Below, one piece after another: positions 44,237 to 54,119 of a stretch of 64,000 nucleotides of DNA. Location: NCBI GenBank assembly GCA_023336205.1, contig JALQCR010000009.1, positions 1 to 64,000 of the forward strand, read 5' to 3'. Numbering within the stretch: position 1 is the stretch's first letter; the number at the start of each line of letters is the position of its first letter. This DNA is from Pseudanabaena sp. Salubria-1 (GTDB lineage Bacteria > Cyanobacteriota > Cyanobacteriia > Pseudanabaenales > Pseudanabaenaceae). The translations under genes and the position numbers were made by a program. The notes under the pieces were generated by a model. The model worked only from the letters and a program-made list of their open reading frames with translations. It did not search any database and was not told the origin of the DNA.

Positions 44237-47200
44237 ATGCCTGATTCTCTAGCTGATTCTGCCAAACTCTATGAAAGTCTGACCGCAATTTACAACAAAT
44301 TGTCAGCACTAGAGAAGCAGATGATCCAGATATTTGCGATCGCCTATGAGCCAATCAATCGCAGCGTATATTTTGATTGCTTGCTTCAGCTTGGACTTAA
44401 AGATAAAGAAAATAAGCACTTTACTGGCATCAGTTTAAAGGGATATGTCGATCGGTTTTTAAAATTACATTTACTCACGCAAGACCGCTCTCAAGGGACA
44501 CAATGCAATACCAATTTAATCGATATTGCTGTGCGCGATGCTGTGCAATCAGGGAATTTCGAGAAGATTGTCAGCGCGATCGAATTACAAATTCCTGTAC
44601 CATCCTACGGCAGAGTTGACTCGCGTAGTTTTCGCAGTGAATCACAGTTTATTCGCGAAGTTAGGATTGGCATTTATCGCCAAGACATGAAATTTGTCAC
44701 GAAGCAATTTGAAGACTTTTATCGATATGGATATCCCCAACAGAGAATCACCCTAGACATGATTTTGTATCAGGTCTGTAATAATCCCTTTGATTCCAAG
44801 TGGTTTCAGTCGCTAAAGCCAGAATTTTATGAAATCGCTTTGGCAACAATTTTGACGAATGGAATGCTCAAGCTAAAGCAAACCGAAGAGGCTTGGACAT
44901 TAATACTTAAGAATCTTCAAAAAGATGTTCCACCGCAGGTTGAGGATCAAGAACATAACTTTGCGGATGCTTTGCTATTGGTTTTAATGGAGCAGGGACT
45001 TTTACGAGGGGACTTAGAAACTACTCAAGCAGCCTACGATCACTTATCCCTTGATTATAAAGAAGCGGGGAATGCCTTATTAGCATGGCTAAACTTTCTG
45101 AAAGGCGATCGCGAGTTGGCGATCGTTCAGTTCCGCCAATCTCTGAAGACAATCAGAAAAGCCACAGGTAAACGTCAAATCTATTTCAGTGGGGAACCTG
45201 GGCTATTTTTCATCCTTGCGTTAATTCAGGAAGGTACTGCTGAGAGTATGCGAGAAGCCGAGGGCTATACAGCCATCATGGCAAAGCAGACAAACCATTG
45301 GTTACAAGTTTCCTATAGCAGGTTGCAAAAGGTTTTAAAGTTCCAATTAGGCGATATCCCACAAAAGGATTTGCTCAGCAGTGAATATATCCACAATCAT
45401 ACCGAAAGTCATTGTCTAGAAGCATTTTTTAGTGCGCTCTGTCTCTATTGGGTAAACCCTGAAAAAGCGAGAGTTGAACTGCCAAAAATCCTTGAGCCAT
45501 TGCTAAAGCAATCAGTTAATGCTGGATATCATTGGCTATCAATGGAAACAGCAGAATTATTGGGAGATCTGTCAACCAATTCTATTCATCAGAAACATGC
45601 CCAAAAATTACGACAAGGGAACCAAATTCCCACGATTGTCAATCTGATTCGTCCTCAAGAGACTTGGGAACTAAGCCTAAATGCTCTACTAAATCTCAGT
45701 AAATCGCCACAGGAACAAGCAAAATCTGCCAATACTTCACCACAGCGTTTGGTATGGTTTATTACCTTTAACAAGGGTTTATGCACAATCCAACCAAGAG
45801 AACAGAAAATCAATGCTAAGGGCGTATGGAGTGCAGGAAGAAATATTGCAGTCAAGCGACTGAAAGAGTCGGTGCATGAGTTCCCCTACATGACTCCGCA
45901 AGATATTGTAGTCTGTTCCCATGTTCAGGTCTATTCCTATCACGGATATTATGGTCAGAGTCAATATGAATTTGATGAAGATACTATCTGCGCCTTGATT
46001 GGGCATCCGTTAGTATTTTGGGAAGATTCTCCGACTACTCGTGTCGATATTGTCAAAGGTGAGCCAGAGTTACTAGTTAAGGCAGGAAAAGGCGATCGCC
46101 TATTTTTAGAGTTTTCGCCGCAATTGAAGGATGGGCAGAATTTTGTCGTCATTAAGGAAAGCCCCACGCGCCTAAAAGTCACGCAGGTGAATGAATCACA
46201 TCGCCGCATCACCGAAATTATTGGCAGAAAAAACCGCCTAGAGATTCCAGTAGCAGCCAAGGATAAAGTGCTTGCTGCTATTCATGGGATTTCTTCGATT
46301 GTGACGGTGCATTCGGATATTGGTGGCGGCGTAAGTGACGCTGAGGAAGTGCCATCGGATAGCAAACCCCATGTCCATATTTTGCCTGCGGGAAATGGAT
46401 TGAAGGTGGCTATATTAGCACGTCCCTTTGCTAATGCAGGTGCATACTATCGCCCAGGAGCTGGTGGTGCAACGGTGCTCGCAGAAATTGATGGGAAACG
46501 CTTGCAAGCAACGCGCAATTTAAAAGAAGAAAAAAAACTTGCCAATGAAGCGATCGCTGCTTGCCTAACCCTAGAAAATTTTGAAGAGCATGAGAGTGAA
46601 TGGACAATTGATGATCCTGAATTCTGTTTAGAACTATTACTAGAACTGCAAGCATTAGGCGATCGCATTGTCTTGGAATGGCCAGAAGGCGAGAAGATGA
46701 AAATTAGTCATCGTGCTGGCTTTGGTGATTTCAGGATGTCGATCAACCAAAGTCGTGATTGGTTTTCGGCTGAAGGCGAATTACGCTTGGGCGATGACAA
46801 AGTGATAGATATGCAACGCCTATTAGAACTACTAGATAAAACTCCTAGTCGTTTTATTCCCCTTGGTGATGGTCAGTTTATTGCTTTGACTCAACAATTT
46901 CGCAATCGTCTAGATGAGTTCCGCCGCCTATCTGAGAAACATGGCAAAGGCACAAGATTCCATCCTCTCGCAGCCTTGGCTCTCGAAGATTTTGTGGATG
47001 AAATTGATGATCTTAAAGCCGATAAGCATTGGAAAGCCCATGTCAAAAGAATCAAGGAAATGCGGAACTTCGAGCCGCAGTTACCATCGACATTGCTTGC
47101 CGATTTACGGGATTACCAGCTTGATGGATTCGCTTGGTTAGCAAGGCTGGCGCATTGGGGTGTTGGTGCTTGCTTAGCCGATGACATGGGCTTAGGCAAA

Positions 47201-48481
47201 ACCTTACAATCTCTTGCCTTGATCCTCACTCGTGCTCCACAAGGCCCAACGATGATAGTCGCGCCAACTTCTGTTTGTATGAACTGGATCGGTGAAGCCG
47301 CTAAATTTGCGCCAACCCTGAATGTGATTGTGTTTGGTACAGGCGATCGCCAAAAGGTTCTCGACAATCTCCAGCCCTTTGATATGGTGATCTGTAGCTA
47401 TGGATTGCTTCAACAGGAAGAAGTTGGTGAAATGCTAGCTAAGGTCGAATGGCAAACGGTTGTACTTGATGAAGCGCAAGCAATTAAGAACACAGCCACA
47501 AAGCGATCGCAAGCCGCAATGAATCTCCAAAGTGGTTTCAAACTAATCACTACTGGCACGCCAATCGAGAACCATCTCGGCGAACTTTGGAATCTATTTC
47601 GGTTTATTAACCCAGGGCTACTTGGTTCCCTTGATAATTTCAATACGAACTATGCCAATCCGATCGAGCGATCGCAGGACAGAGAAGCCCGCAATCAACT
47701 CAAAAAATTAATTCAGCCCTTCATTCTCCGTCGCACTAAAAATCAAGTACTACAAGAGCTACCATCGCGCACGGAAGTAACGCTGCAAGTGGAACTAACT
47801 AAAGAGGAACTCGCCTTTTATGAAGCCCTCCGTCGTGAGGCAGTCGCGAAGTTAACTAGTACTGAGGCAAATGCAGGACAGAAACATCTTCAAGTTCTCG
47901 CGGAAATCATGAAATTGCGTCGCGCCTGCTGCAATACCAAGCTGGTCAGACCTGATATTCCTCTACCAAGTTCTAAGCTTCAGCTTTTTGGCGAAGTGGT
48001 CAGCGAGCTTCTGGACAATAAGCACAAGGCTCTCGTATTTAGTCAATTTGTCGATCATCTACATATCATTCGCGATTATCTCGATTCCCAAAAAATCAGC
48101 TATCAATATCTCGATGGTAGTACTCCTGCAAAAGACCGCAAAAAGCGCGTAGAAGCTTTCCAAGCGGGTGAAGGTGATGTCTTCCTCATTAGCCTCAAAG
48201 CTGGCGGTACGGGGCTAAACCTCACGGCTGCTGATTATGTGATTCACATGGATCCTTGGTGGAATCCTGCGGTGGAAGATCAAGCTAGCGATCGCGCCCA
48301 TCGCATCGGTCAAAAGCGCCCTGTCACGATTTATCGCCTTGTCGCTAAGGGGACGATCGAGGAGAAGATTGTTGATTTACATACTCATAAGCGGTATCTG
48401 GCGGATAGCTTGCTGGAAGGTACGGATATGAGCGGCAAGGTGACGACTGATGCGTTACTGCAATTGATTAATGAGATTTAG
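44237..48481 (+). CDS. SNF2-family helicase-like protein
   Basis: A 1414-residue protein. The first roughly 950 residues are mostly helical with TPR-like pairs (about 230-450) and a SNF2-associated region. The ATPase has motif I near residue 980 (LADDMGLGKTLQSLALIL), motif II near 1078 (VVLDEAQAIKN) and TTGTPIENHLGELWNL. The second lobe has KALVFSQFVDH, YLDGSTPAKDR, SLKAGGTGLNL and DRAHRIGQKRPVTIYR. It is a double-strand DNA translocase of the kind that remodels nucleoprotein complexes, for example displacing RNA polymerase. Similar large proteins are usual in cyanobacteria. ATG 44237; no clear ribosome site. Confidence 0.92.
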   Translation: MPDSLADSAKLYESLTAIYNKLSALEKQMIQIFAIAYEPINRSVYFDCLLQLGLKDKENKHFTGISLKGYVDRFLKLHLLTQDRSQGTQCNTNLIDIAVRDAVQSGNFEKIVSAIELQIPVPSYGRVDSRSFRSESQFIREVRIGIYRQDMKFVTKQFEDFYRYGYPQQRITLDMILYQVCNNPFDSKWFQSLKPEFYEIALATILTNGMLKLKQTEEAWTLILKNLQKDVPPQVEDQEHNFADALLLVLMEQGLLRGDLETTQAAYDHLSLDYKEAGNALLAWLNFLKGDRELAIVQFRQSLKTIRKATGKRQIYFSGEPGLFFILALIQEGTAESMREAEGYTAIMAKQTNHWLQVSYSRLQKVLKFQLGDIPQKDLLSSEYIHNHTESHCLEAFFSALCLYWVNPEKARVELPKILEPLLKQSVNAGYHWLSMETAELLGDLSTNSIHQKHAQKLRQGNQIPTIVNLIRPQETWELSLNALLNLSKSPQEQAKSANTSPQRLVWFITFNKGLCTIQPREQKINAKGVWSAGRNIAVKRLKESVHEFPYMTPQDIVVCSHVQVYSYHGYYGQSQYEFDEDTICALIGHPLVFWEDSPTTRVDIVKGEPELLVKAGKGDRLFLEFSPQLKDGQNFVVIKESPTRLKVTQVNESHRRITEIIGRKNRLEIPVAAKDKVLAAIHGISSIVTVHSDIGGGVSDAEEVPSDSKPHVHILPAGNGLKVAILARPFANAGAYYRPGAGGATVLAEIDGKRLQATRNLKEEKKLANEAIAACLTLENFEEHESEWTIDDPEFCLELLLELQALGDRIVLEWPEGEKMKISHRAGFGDFRMSINQSRDWFSAEGELRLGDDKVIDMQRLLELLDKTPSRFIPLGDGQFIALTQQFRNRLDEFRRLSEKHGKGTRFHPLAALALEDFVDEIDDLKADKHWKAHVKRIKEMRNFEPQLPSTLLADLRDYQLDGFAWLARLAHWGVGACLADDMGLGKTLQSLALILTRAPQGPTMIVAPTSVCMNWIGEAAKFAPTLNVIVFGTGDRQKVLDNLQPFDMVICSYGLLQQEEVGEMLAKVEWQTVVLDEAQAIKNTATKRSQAAMNLQSGFKLITTGTPIENHLGELWNLFRFINPGLLGSLDNFNTNYANPIERSQDREARNQLKKLIQPFILRRTKNQVLQELPSRTEVTLQVELTKEELAFYEALRREAVAKLTSTEANAGQKHLQVLAEIMKLRRACCNTKLVRPDIPLPSSKLQLFGEVVSELLDNKHKALVFSQFVDHLHIIRDYLDSQKISYQYLDGSTPAKDRKKRVEAFQAGEGDVFLISLKAGGTGLNLTAADYVIHMDPWWNPAVEDQASDRAHRIGQKRPVTIYRLVAKGTIEEKIVDLHTHKRYLADSLLEGTDMSGKVTTDALLQLINEI

Positions 48482-48541
48482 ATAGGAGAAAAGAGGTGGC
48501 AATCTACGAAAAAAGATAAGTTAGGTGTTTGTCCCAAGAAA

Positions 48542-49111
48542 TTGCTAGCTGAAAATACTTCATGCAGTCTTGGAGAATTGATCCATCAACGCTTTTTAGT
48601 TTTAGGTGAATTTGATTTGTCCCCAATTGCGCGGGAGCCTATTCACGATCGCATAATTCAAGTGTTTATGAATCTGATCAGTAATGCGCTGGATGCACTG
48701 GTGGATATGAAATCGCACCCTGATCTAATCATTCAACATGAACATCTGCTTCTTAAGGAAGATCGGGGTAATGAGCGCAGTAATGTCCAGACTGATACGG
48801 AAGTTTCGTGGCAGCCTTTGGTAATGATCACATCAGCGATCGCAGAAATTGATAATCGCAATTGGGTATCAGTAAAAATTGCAGATAACGGAATGGGAAT
48901 TCCCAAAGAAATCCAAAATCGTATTTTCGATAATTTCTTTACTACTAAAGGGCAAGGACACGGAACTGGTTTGGGTTTAGCAATTTGCCATCAAATCATC
49001 ACCCAGCAACATCAAGGCAAAATTGTGTTGCGATCGCCTTATCTAAATAACGATGGTGATGTCACGATTGGGACTGGATTTGAAGTGTTGTTACCAATAA
49101 ATTACTTTTAA
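48542..49111 (+). pseudogene. Histidine-kinase ATPase domain fragment
   Basis: About 189 residues from a TTG hold only the ATP-binding part: IQVFMNLISNALDAL (N box), VKIADNGMGIPKEIQNRIFDNFFTTK (G1/F boxes) and GTGLGLAICHQII (G2). No dimerisation helix with a phospho-acceptor histidine is present and the frame upstream is unremarkable. It is therefore the 3' remnant of a hybrid or cyanobacterial sensor kinase, just after the helicase stop. Independent function as a small kinase is possible but less likely. Confidence 0.65.
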
Positions 49112-49161
49112 ATGTATTTTGAATTTTAGTTAGGTGTATAACTAACCCAGTAAGATTTTCT

Positions 49162-49198
49162 GATTCTCAAAATGGCTTTACCATTTTGAGAATTGGTA
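49162..49198. repeat. Family-1 repeat fragment
   Basis: GATTCTCAAAATGGC and the inverted CCATTTTGAGAATTGGTA correspond to the second hairpin and end of the 106-bp family. Confidence 0.55.
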
Positions 49199-49260
49199 AA
49201 GTCTGTTGAGCAAGCTGAGTGCTAAGCTATAGCTAAAGTCAAGCCTGCTGCCATAAACCT

Positions 49261-50008
49261 ATGTTTACCGAAGTTCAAATCGAGAACTATAAGTCCATCC
49301 AAAGTCTCAAGATCGGTTTGGGTCGGGTTAATGTGTTTATTGGTGAAAATGGCTGTGGGAAAAGCAATATTTTAGAAGCGATCGCATTAGCTGGCGCGGC
49401 GGCAGGTAACAAGTTAGACAACGAGTTTTTGGCTCCTAGAGGAATTAGGGTTACTGAACCCGAATTTATGCGATCGGCTTTTGCCAAAGAGAATATTATA
49501 AAAGCAATCAAGGTAAATCTAAATATCAGCAATGATATTCCACTAAATGTTGAAATACAGAATGATAACCAAACTTATTCCAGTTGGCATGTTGTCAACC
49601 AAAAATCGGTAAATCTCTTTCTACAATCACCTAATCCTGAAAGTTTTTTAATTGATATTAGTCCAGAATTTGAAAATAGTATTAAACAAATGGCTGAAGA
49701 TACAATCAAAGCTCAATTAAAAGAGATGAATATAGATATTTCTAATAGCCAAGAAATAATTGATTCATTCAAAAATAGCTTCAAAAATGTGACTTTAAAC
49801 TTTTTAAACATTGTAAGTCAAGAGAATTTAAAGCTAAGAGATTTTTTAATATTTACACCTGAATACTCCTCGCTGCGAACTTTTGAACAAGAAGGACAAA
49901 TTCAACCACTAGGAAATAGTGGAGAAGGATTACTCAAGCTTTTACAAGTTTTAAATGACAATCCAGATAAAATCAATGAGATTAAGCAGAGACTTGAGCT
50001 TATTGATT
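49261..50008 (+). pseudogene. AAA ATPase (OLD/RecF-like), cut by IS30
   Basis: The N-terminal 249 residues of an ABC-type ATPase. FTEVQIENYKSIQSLKIGL and VNVFIGENGCGKSNILEAIAL (Walker A) open it, and later SGEGLLKLLQVLND appears. The signature and Walker B region in the C-terminal half are gone; the frame enters the IS at LELID. Together with the TOPRIM-like remnant on the other side it resembles a two-gene AAA/TOPRIM nuclease module, of which several antiphage types are known. Inactive. Confidence 0.75.
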
Positions 50009-51095
50009 CGCCAATTCAAGGATGAAATGCAACACCTAGAGATCTTTGCGTAAAGGGACTCATAAGGATATTCTGATATTAATCACAATAATTAGGATAC
50101 CCTCATGAGCTTTGTCCATCTTACCACCACAGAAAGAAGTGAACTGTATAAACTAAGAGTAATTGAGCAATTATCTGTATCAGAGATAGGTCGTCGCTTG
50201 AAGCGAAACAAAAGTACGATTTCAAGAGAGTTATCGCGCAATACAGACGAGCGACAGATTGGCTATTTGCCAGATACTGCGGTTGCCCTGATGAAAGCAA
50301 GACGGAAACAAGCAAAGGTAAGATTTCAGAGCATCAGTGCTGAGACGATCGCCGAAGTCAAACAACGGTTAGAGCAACACCACAGCCCAGAGCAACTAGC
50401 AGGGAGAATGGAAAGGGAGGGGCTAGGTAAAATCAGCTATGAGACGATTTATCTGATGATCTATGCAAACCATCAAGAGATGGGAATATATCAACAATAT
50501 CTGAGGCAGAAGCAAAAGCAACGAAGGCGCAAAGGTCGCCATCAGAAGCGAGGTGGCATTCCCAATAGGGTAGGGATAGAGAATCGACCGAAGATTGCAG
50601 ATTTAAAAACAGAGATTGGACATTGGGAAAGTGATACGGTAATCGGGTGCAACCACACAGGTATCGTAGTTACGCATGTTGATAAAGCATCGAAGTATTT
50701 ACTTGCTGGACTAGCTAAGAACAAGACGATGGATGAGATAAACAGAGTGACATTCAATCTATTTGAGCCTATAGAATCAACATCTCGAAAGACAATGACC
50801 TTTGATAATGGAAGAGAATTCTGTGGGCATGAGAAGCTATCTGAAAGATTGAAACTAGAGACCTTCTTTGCGAATCCATATCATTCATGGGAACGTGGAT
50901 TGAATGAACACACCAATGGATTAATTAGAGAGTTCTATCCCAAAAGTACAAACTTTAAAATCGTGAAAGAAGAGGACTTTCAGAAGGCAGTGAATTTGAT
51001 CAATCACAGACCCAGAAAATCACTTGACTATCGTACTCCTTACGAAGTATTCTTTGCTTCATCAGAACCCGTTGCATTTCATCCTTGAATTGGCG
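50009..51095. mobile_element. 1087-bp IS30-family element
   Basis: Perfect 25-bp inverted ends, CGCCAATTCAAGGATGAAAT and on to GCAAC (50009-50033 and 51071-51095). No direct duplication is seen, and the genes on the two sides are different and both truncated, so the insertion came with a deletion or two copies recombined. Confidence 0.88.
50105..51088 (+). CDS. IS30-family transposase
   Basis: A 327-residue protein of normal family length. The N-terminal helix-turn-helix reads LSVSEIGRRLKRNKSTISREL. The integrase core has GHWESDTVIG (first aspartate), MTFDNGREFCGH (second aspartate) and PYHSWERGLNEHTNGLIREFYPK (glutamate). All catalytic residues are present, so it should be active. The C-terminus runs into the inverted repeat. 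ATG 50105. Confidence 0.93.
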   Translation: MSFVHLTTTERSELYKLRVIEQLSVSEIGRRLKRNKSTISRELSRNTDERQIGYLPDTAVALMKARRKQAKVRFQSISAETIAEVKQRLEQHHSPEQLAGRMEREGLGKISYETIYLMIYANHQEMGIYQQYLRQKQKQRRRKGRHQKRGGIPNRVGIENRPKIADLKTEIGHWESDTVIGCNHTGIVVTHVDKASKYLLAGLAKNKTMDEINRVTFNLFEPIESTSRKTMTFDNGREFCGHEKLSERLKLETFFANPYHSWERGLNEHTNGLIREFYPKSTNFKIVKEEDFQKAVNLINHRPRKSLDYRTPYEVFFASSEPVAFHP

Positions 51096-51641
51096 CATGA
51101 TATTGATATTGCTTGGGTACAACCTCAAAATTTTAGATCTCAGGCTAATTACGATAAAGTATTCAAAAGTTGTAAGCCAGCAAAATTAAGACAGTATCTT
51201 CAAATCAATAAATATCTGATTATCCATGTAGATACTGATGCTTCAGCAGATTTCGGAGTACCCCATCAAGAAAATGGCGAATTACTTATACCTGAAAAAT
51301 TGGTTGAGAAAGTAGTAGCTAAATTTAGATTGGAGATGGGCGAAGATTTCTATAGTCAGTATTCAGATAGAATTATTTTCGCGATCGCAGTGCATTCGAT
51401 AGAGTGTTGGTTATTTCCATTATTGGATTCTGATGATAAAAATTCGCAAACTGAAAATTGCTTTCAAATCTTGAAGCAAACCGTTGCAAACTTCAGGAAA
51501 AACTATGAATATTATCAAGAAATCACAAAGAAGTATCACAATTCCGATGATTTTTTAAAGCTCTATCCTAAAAATCCAAGCTTGAAAATCTTTATTGAAG
51601 AACTTGCAAAGCGAAATATTGAAATCCCTGAAGAATCATGA
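51096..51641 (+). pseudogene. TOPRIM-like/DUF4276-type protein, N-terminus lost to IS30
   Basis: After the IS end the frame reads HDIDIAWVQPQNFRSQ, YLIIHVDTDASADFGVP, EKLVEKVVAKFRLEMG, FAIAVHSIECWLFPLL and on to a stop at 51641, about 180 residues. The DTD triplet and the later HSIECWL block suit the acidic half of a TOPRIM-like nuclease often paired with AAA ATPases. The start and probably the first glutamate motif are missing. The apparent ATG start at 51024 lies inside the IS. The family name is tentative. Confidence 0.6.
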
Positions 51642-51652
51642 TTAAAAGATTG

Positions 51653-51946
51653 TTATTCAGTCAGTTCATTAACCACAGATCCTGCTTGTGAAAACAGCGA
51701 AGAAACTGCATCTGCTAACTGTCCAATTGTGGCAATAACAATTTGTCCAAAATCTACAAGGCTTTGCCAAATATCCACCCCAACATAAACCTTTAAGTAA
51801 ATTGCTACTAATACAAGTGATATAGTTGCGATCGCAAATTTACCAACTAACTTAGCCAAAAGCTCTAAAATTGCCGAAGTTGCCCAGATCGCTGCACCAA
51901 GCGCGATCGCCCCAAGAATCAAGCTAAGAGTTTGGTTTGTTTCCAT
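51653..51946 (-). CDS. Small membrane protein, unknown
   Basis: 97 residues with three hydrophobic stretches: LSLILGAIALGAAIWATSAI, FAIATISLVLVAIYLKVYVG and the weaker FGQIVIATIGQLADAV. It is almost free of charged residues apart from the ends. No family is recognised. It converges on the TOPRIM-like relic with 11 bases between stops and is divergent from the next small membrane-protein gene. Whether they interact is unknown. Confidence 0.6.
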   Translation of the reverse strand: METNQTLSLILGAIALGAAIWATSAILELLAKLVGKFAIATISLVLVAIYLKVYVGVDIWQSLVDFGQIVIATIGQLADAVSSLFSQAGSVVNELTE

Positions 51947-52132
51947 TTAAAAATGCTCTCCTATCTAGACAAGTATAGCGCTCTTGGATTTATCTTAAAC
52001 ATAGGCAAAAAAGCCGTACCTAAAGAAACAAAACAACAAATTAGCAATTCTATTTCCATGTAAAAATTTGTATAGATATTGAATCTTTAGTAAGCATAAA
52101 TAGAATTACATCCCTGCTATGTCGATATAATT

Positions 52133-52528
52133 ATGTCGCTGAAATTGGCAAAACATAACAAGTTTAAGGTGAAAATCATGCAATTCTTCTGGACAATCGA
52201 TCAAATCCCTGAGCTACAAGGTCTATCAAAAGAACAGACAAAAGAGGCTTGGCAATTTTGCTACAAGAAATATGCTTTCAAGCATTGGCAAAGCTGGGTA
52301 AGTCTTTTTGCGTTAGGAATTCTTGCTGCTGTCGGTTCAAGATTTGGAATAATTGGTGCAGCAATTGGTGGTGGTCTGGGAGGTGGAATTTTTGGTTTAA
52401 CCGCTACAAATGTACTTCGTCCATATTTACAAGACTATGTGAGTACTCACTTCAAAAATACTAGCTCTTCAACAGATTTATCTCCTGATAATTCATCAAA
52501 TCTCGATCAATCAAATAGTGATTTCTAG
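52133..52528 (+). CDS. Small membrane protein with a Gly-rich hairpin
   Basis: 131 residues; the second methionine (residue 16, MQFFWTIDQIPELQ) may be the real start. A soluble helix (LSKEQTKEAWQFCYKKYAFKHW) precedes two membrane segments joined by a Gly-rich turn (FGIIGAAIGGGLGGGIFG), then a Ser/Asn/Asp-rich tail. The IGGGLGGG stretch recalls glycine-zipper segments that insert in membranes. No family is recognised. A 59-bp hairpin follows the stop. Confidence 0.6.
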   Translation: MSLKLAKHNKFKVKIMQFFWTIDQIPELQGLSKEQTKEAWQFCYKKYAFKHWQSWVSLFALGILAAVGSRFGIIGAAIGGGLGGGIFGLTATNVLRPYLQDYVSTHFKNTSSSTDLSPDNSSNLDQSNSDF

Positions 52529-52533
52529 TTCGC

Positions 52534-52592
52534 TTTTAAAGTAAAGGTTTGTTCTTCCGCCAAGGGCGGAAGAACAAACCTTTACTTTAAAA
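52534..52592. terminator. 59-bp perfect hairpin after the Gly-rich membrane-protein gene
   Basis: TTTTAAAGTAAAGGTTTGTT and on to CTTCCGCC, with its inverse after AAG. It lies 5 bases after the stop. Downstream at about 52637-52662 is GGGGCTGGCACGGGGAGCCG, a short motif I recall as widespread in cyanobacterial spacers. Confidence 0.7.
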
Positions 52593-52701
52593 CTGGTGTT
52601 ACGTGGAAGGAGTTCCTACTATGGCGGAAGTCTGGGGCTGGCACGGGGAGCCGCCCCTACAGAACATGAATTATTCAGGTAGATACTGTCTTAAAAGTCA
52701 T

Positions 52702-52778
52702 AGATAGGACATAAAATCCAAATAAATGAAGGCGGAGCGAAGCTCCGCCTTCATTTATTTGGATTTTATGTCCTATCT
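52702..52778. repeat. Family-2 long hairpin, copy 2 (77 bp, perfect)
   Basis: AGATAGGACATAAAATCCAA, AATAAATGAAGGCGGAGC and the exact inverse. Compared with the copy after mdh, ACCC/GGGT became ATCC/GGAT and the tip GGCGGCGCG/CGCGCCGCC became GGCGGAGCG/CGCTCCGCC-like: changes on both arms that keep pairing. Confidence 0.85.
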
Positions 52779-52802
52779 ATCTCTTACGTTGCTATATCAC
52801 CA

Positions 52803-52842
52803 AAAAAGAGAGTGGCGGTGCGAAGCGCCGCCACTCTCTTTT
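52803..52842 (-). terminator. 40-bp hairpin terminator of the CobO-like gene
   Basis: AAAAGAGAGTGGCGG-TGCGAAGCG-CCGCCACTCTCTTTT, 2 bases beyond the CobO stop on the minus strand. The outer AAAAGAGAGT is the same as around the poly-G block at 24.3 kb. Confidence 0.8.
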
Positions 52843-52844
52843 GC

Positions 52845-53978
52845 TTAAAAATCTACGCCACGTTTAAGATCTACACCTTTTTCGGCATAGTGTTTGTGGC
52901 ATACCATTTCAGAATGTACAGATGCAAGGTCAAAATAAGCAGGCTGATTGAAACATCTACCCGTGATGATTATTTCGGTGTCGCGAGATTTTTTGAGCAA
53001 TGCTTGGCAGATTGGCTCAACGGGTAATAAATCTAGATCAACTGTGGGATTTAATTCGTCAAGGATGATCGTTTTGTAAAGTCCCGACGCGATCGCTGCT
53101 TGAGCAATTTCCCAGCCACGTTGAGCCTCAATGCAGTCCATTTCCTGCTGTTGACCACGCCAGACAATCGCATCACGTCCACAGCGCTGATGATCGATCA
53201 CATGGGGATAGCCACGTTTGAGAGCAGCGATCGCCGCATCTTCGGTATAGCCAGCGCCACCCTTGAGCCATTGCATGATCAACACACGATGGGATAAATC
53301 GCGGCTAATACCTGTACCGATCGCCTTGAGCGATCGCCCCAAAGCTGAAGTGCTTTTGCCTTTACCAGCGCCTGTATAAATCTCAATCCCTGTCACATCA
53401 TATTTCTCAGCATGGGCATCATCATGCGATCGCATTTCCGAGTGTAGATCGGCAATATCAATTAATGCTTGAGGTGCGCCGCGTCCTGTGCAGATTACTT
53501 CGAGATGGGGTGGTTTATGCTTTAAATCTTTGACAACGCGATCGACGGGGATTAGTCCTAAATCAAGAACAGGATTAATTTCATCTAAGACCACTACGGA
53601 GTAAAGCCCTGAAGCCATTGCACCTTTAGCGATCGCCCAACCACGTTCTGCTTCTTGGCGATCAAAAGGTGTGACATGTTCGGCATCAAAAAATTCAGAG
53701 CGACCAGTCCGCACATGATCGATTAAGTGTGGAAATCCCTGTTGCAATGCGGAAATTGCGGCATCTTCCGAATATTCACGCTCGGAGCCTTTAAGAAATC
53801 GCAGTAATAAAATCCTTGTGCCAAAAGGTGATGTGTCGGACATGCCTAAGCCAAGCGATCGCAGGACTACGCCCAATGCAGCTTGTGATTTGCCTTTGCC
53901 TGTTCCGTCATAAACATGGATTTGTCCGATCTCACGTTCGGGACGCACCTGTGCGGTCATGATGCCTATCGCTGCCAT
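52845..53978 (-). CDS. cobO: Double-domain cob(I)yrinic acid adenosyltransferase-like protein
   Basis: 377 residues made of two homologous CobO/BtuR domains. The first has IHVYDGTGKGKSQAALG and VVVLDEINPVLDLG, the second IEIYTGAGKGKSTSALG and TIILDELNPTVDLD. Both keep the P-loop GKGKS and the metal-binding DE(I/L)N, so both may be active or form a pseudo-dimer in one chain. The reaction is transfer of the adenosyl group from ATP to cobalt in cobamide biosynthesis. Single-domain CobO is about 200 residues; the fused form is familiar from cyanobacteria. No other cobalamin gene lies near. A second methionine (M7) could start. Confidence 0.88.
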   Translation of the reverse strand: MAAIGIMTAQVRPEREIGQIHVYDGTGKGKSQAALGVVLRSLGLGMSDTSPFGTRILLLRFLKGSEREYSEDAAISALQQGFPHLIDHVRTGRSEFFDAEHVTPFDRQEAERGWAIAKGAMASGLYSVVVLDEINPVLDLGLIPVDRVVKDLKHKPPHLEVICTGRGAPQALIDIADLHSEMRSHDDAHAEKYDVTGIEIYTGAGKGKSTSALGRSLKAIGTGISRDLSHRVLIMQWLKGGAGYTEDAAIAALKRGYPHVIDHQRCGRDAIVWRGQQQEMDCIEAQRGWEIAQAAIASGLYKTIILDELNPTVDLDLLPVEPICQALLKKSRDTEIIITGRCFNQPAYFDLASVHSEMVCHKHYAEKGVDLKRGVDF

Positions 53979-54027
53979 GTCTTTATCTAAGCTCTTTCAT
54001 TTCTCATTCACTGTGATTATATCGAAA

Positions 54028-54075
54028 ACCAAAGGATCTAAAGATGTCACAAAGCGCCACCCTTGATCCTTTGGT
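54028..54075. promoter_or_regulatory. Inverted repeat in a divergent promoter region
   Basis: ACCAAAGGATC and GATCCTTTGGT are perfect 11-bp inverses 26 bases apart, in the 141-bp space between the divergent CobO-like gene and the following secreted-protein gene. It could be an operator or another structural hairpin. Confidence 0.4.
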
Positions 54076-54119
54076 ACAGAATGCTAAAATCTACATCTTA
54101 GAACCAATATATTTGTGTC

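Noticed and set aside
51024..51095. ATG at 51024 as the start of the TOPRIM-like gene
   Set aside because: It lies in the IS30 transposase gene in another frame; the native gene start was lost.
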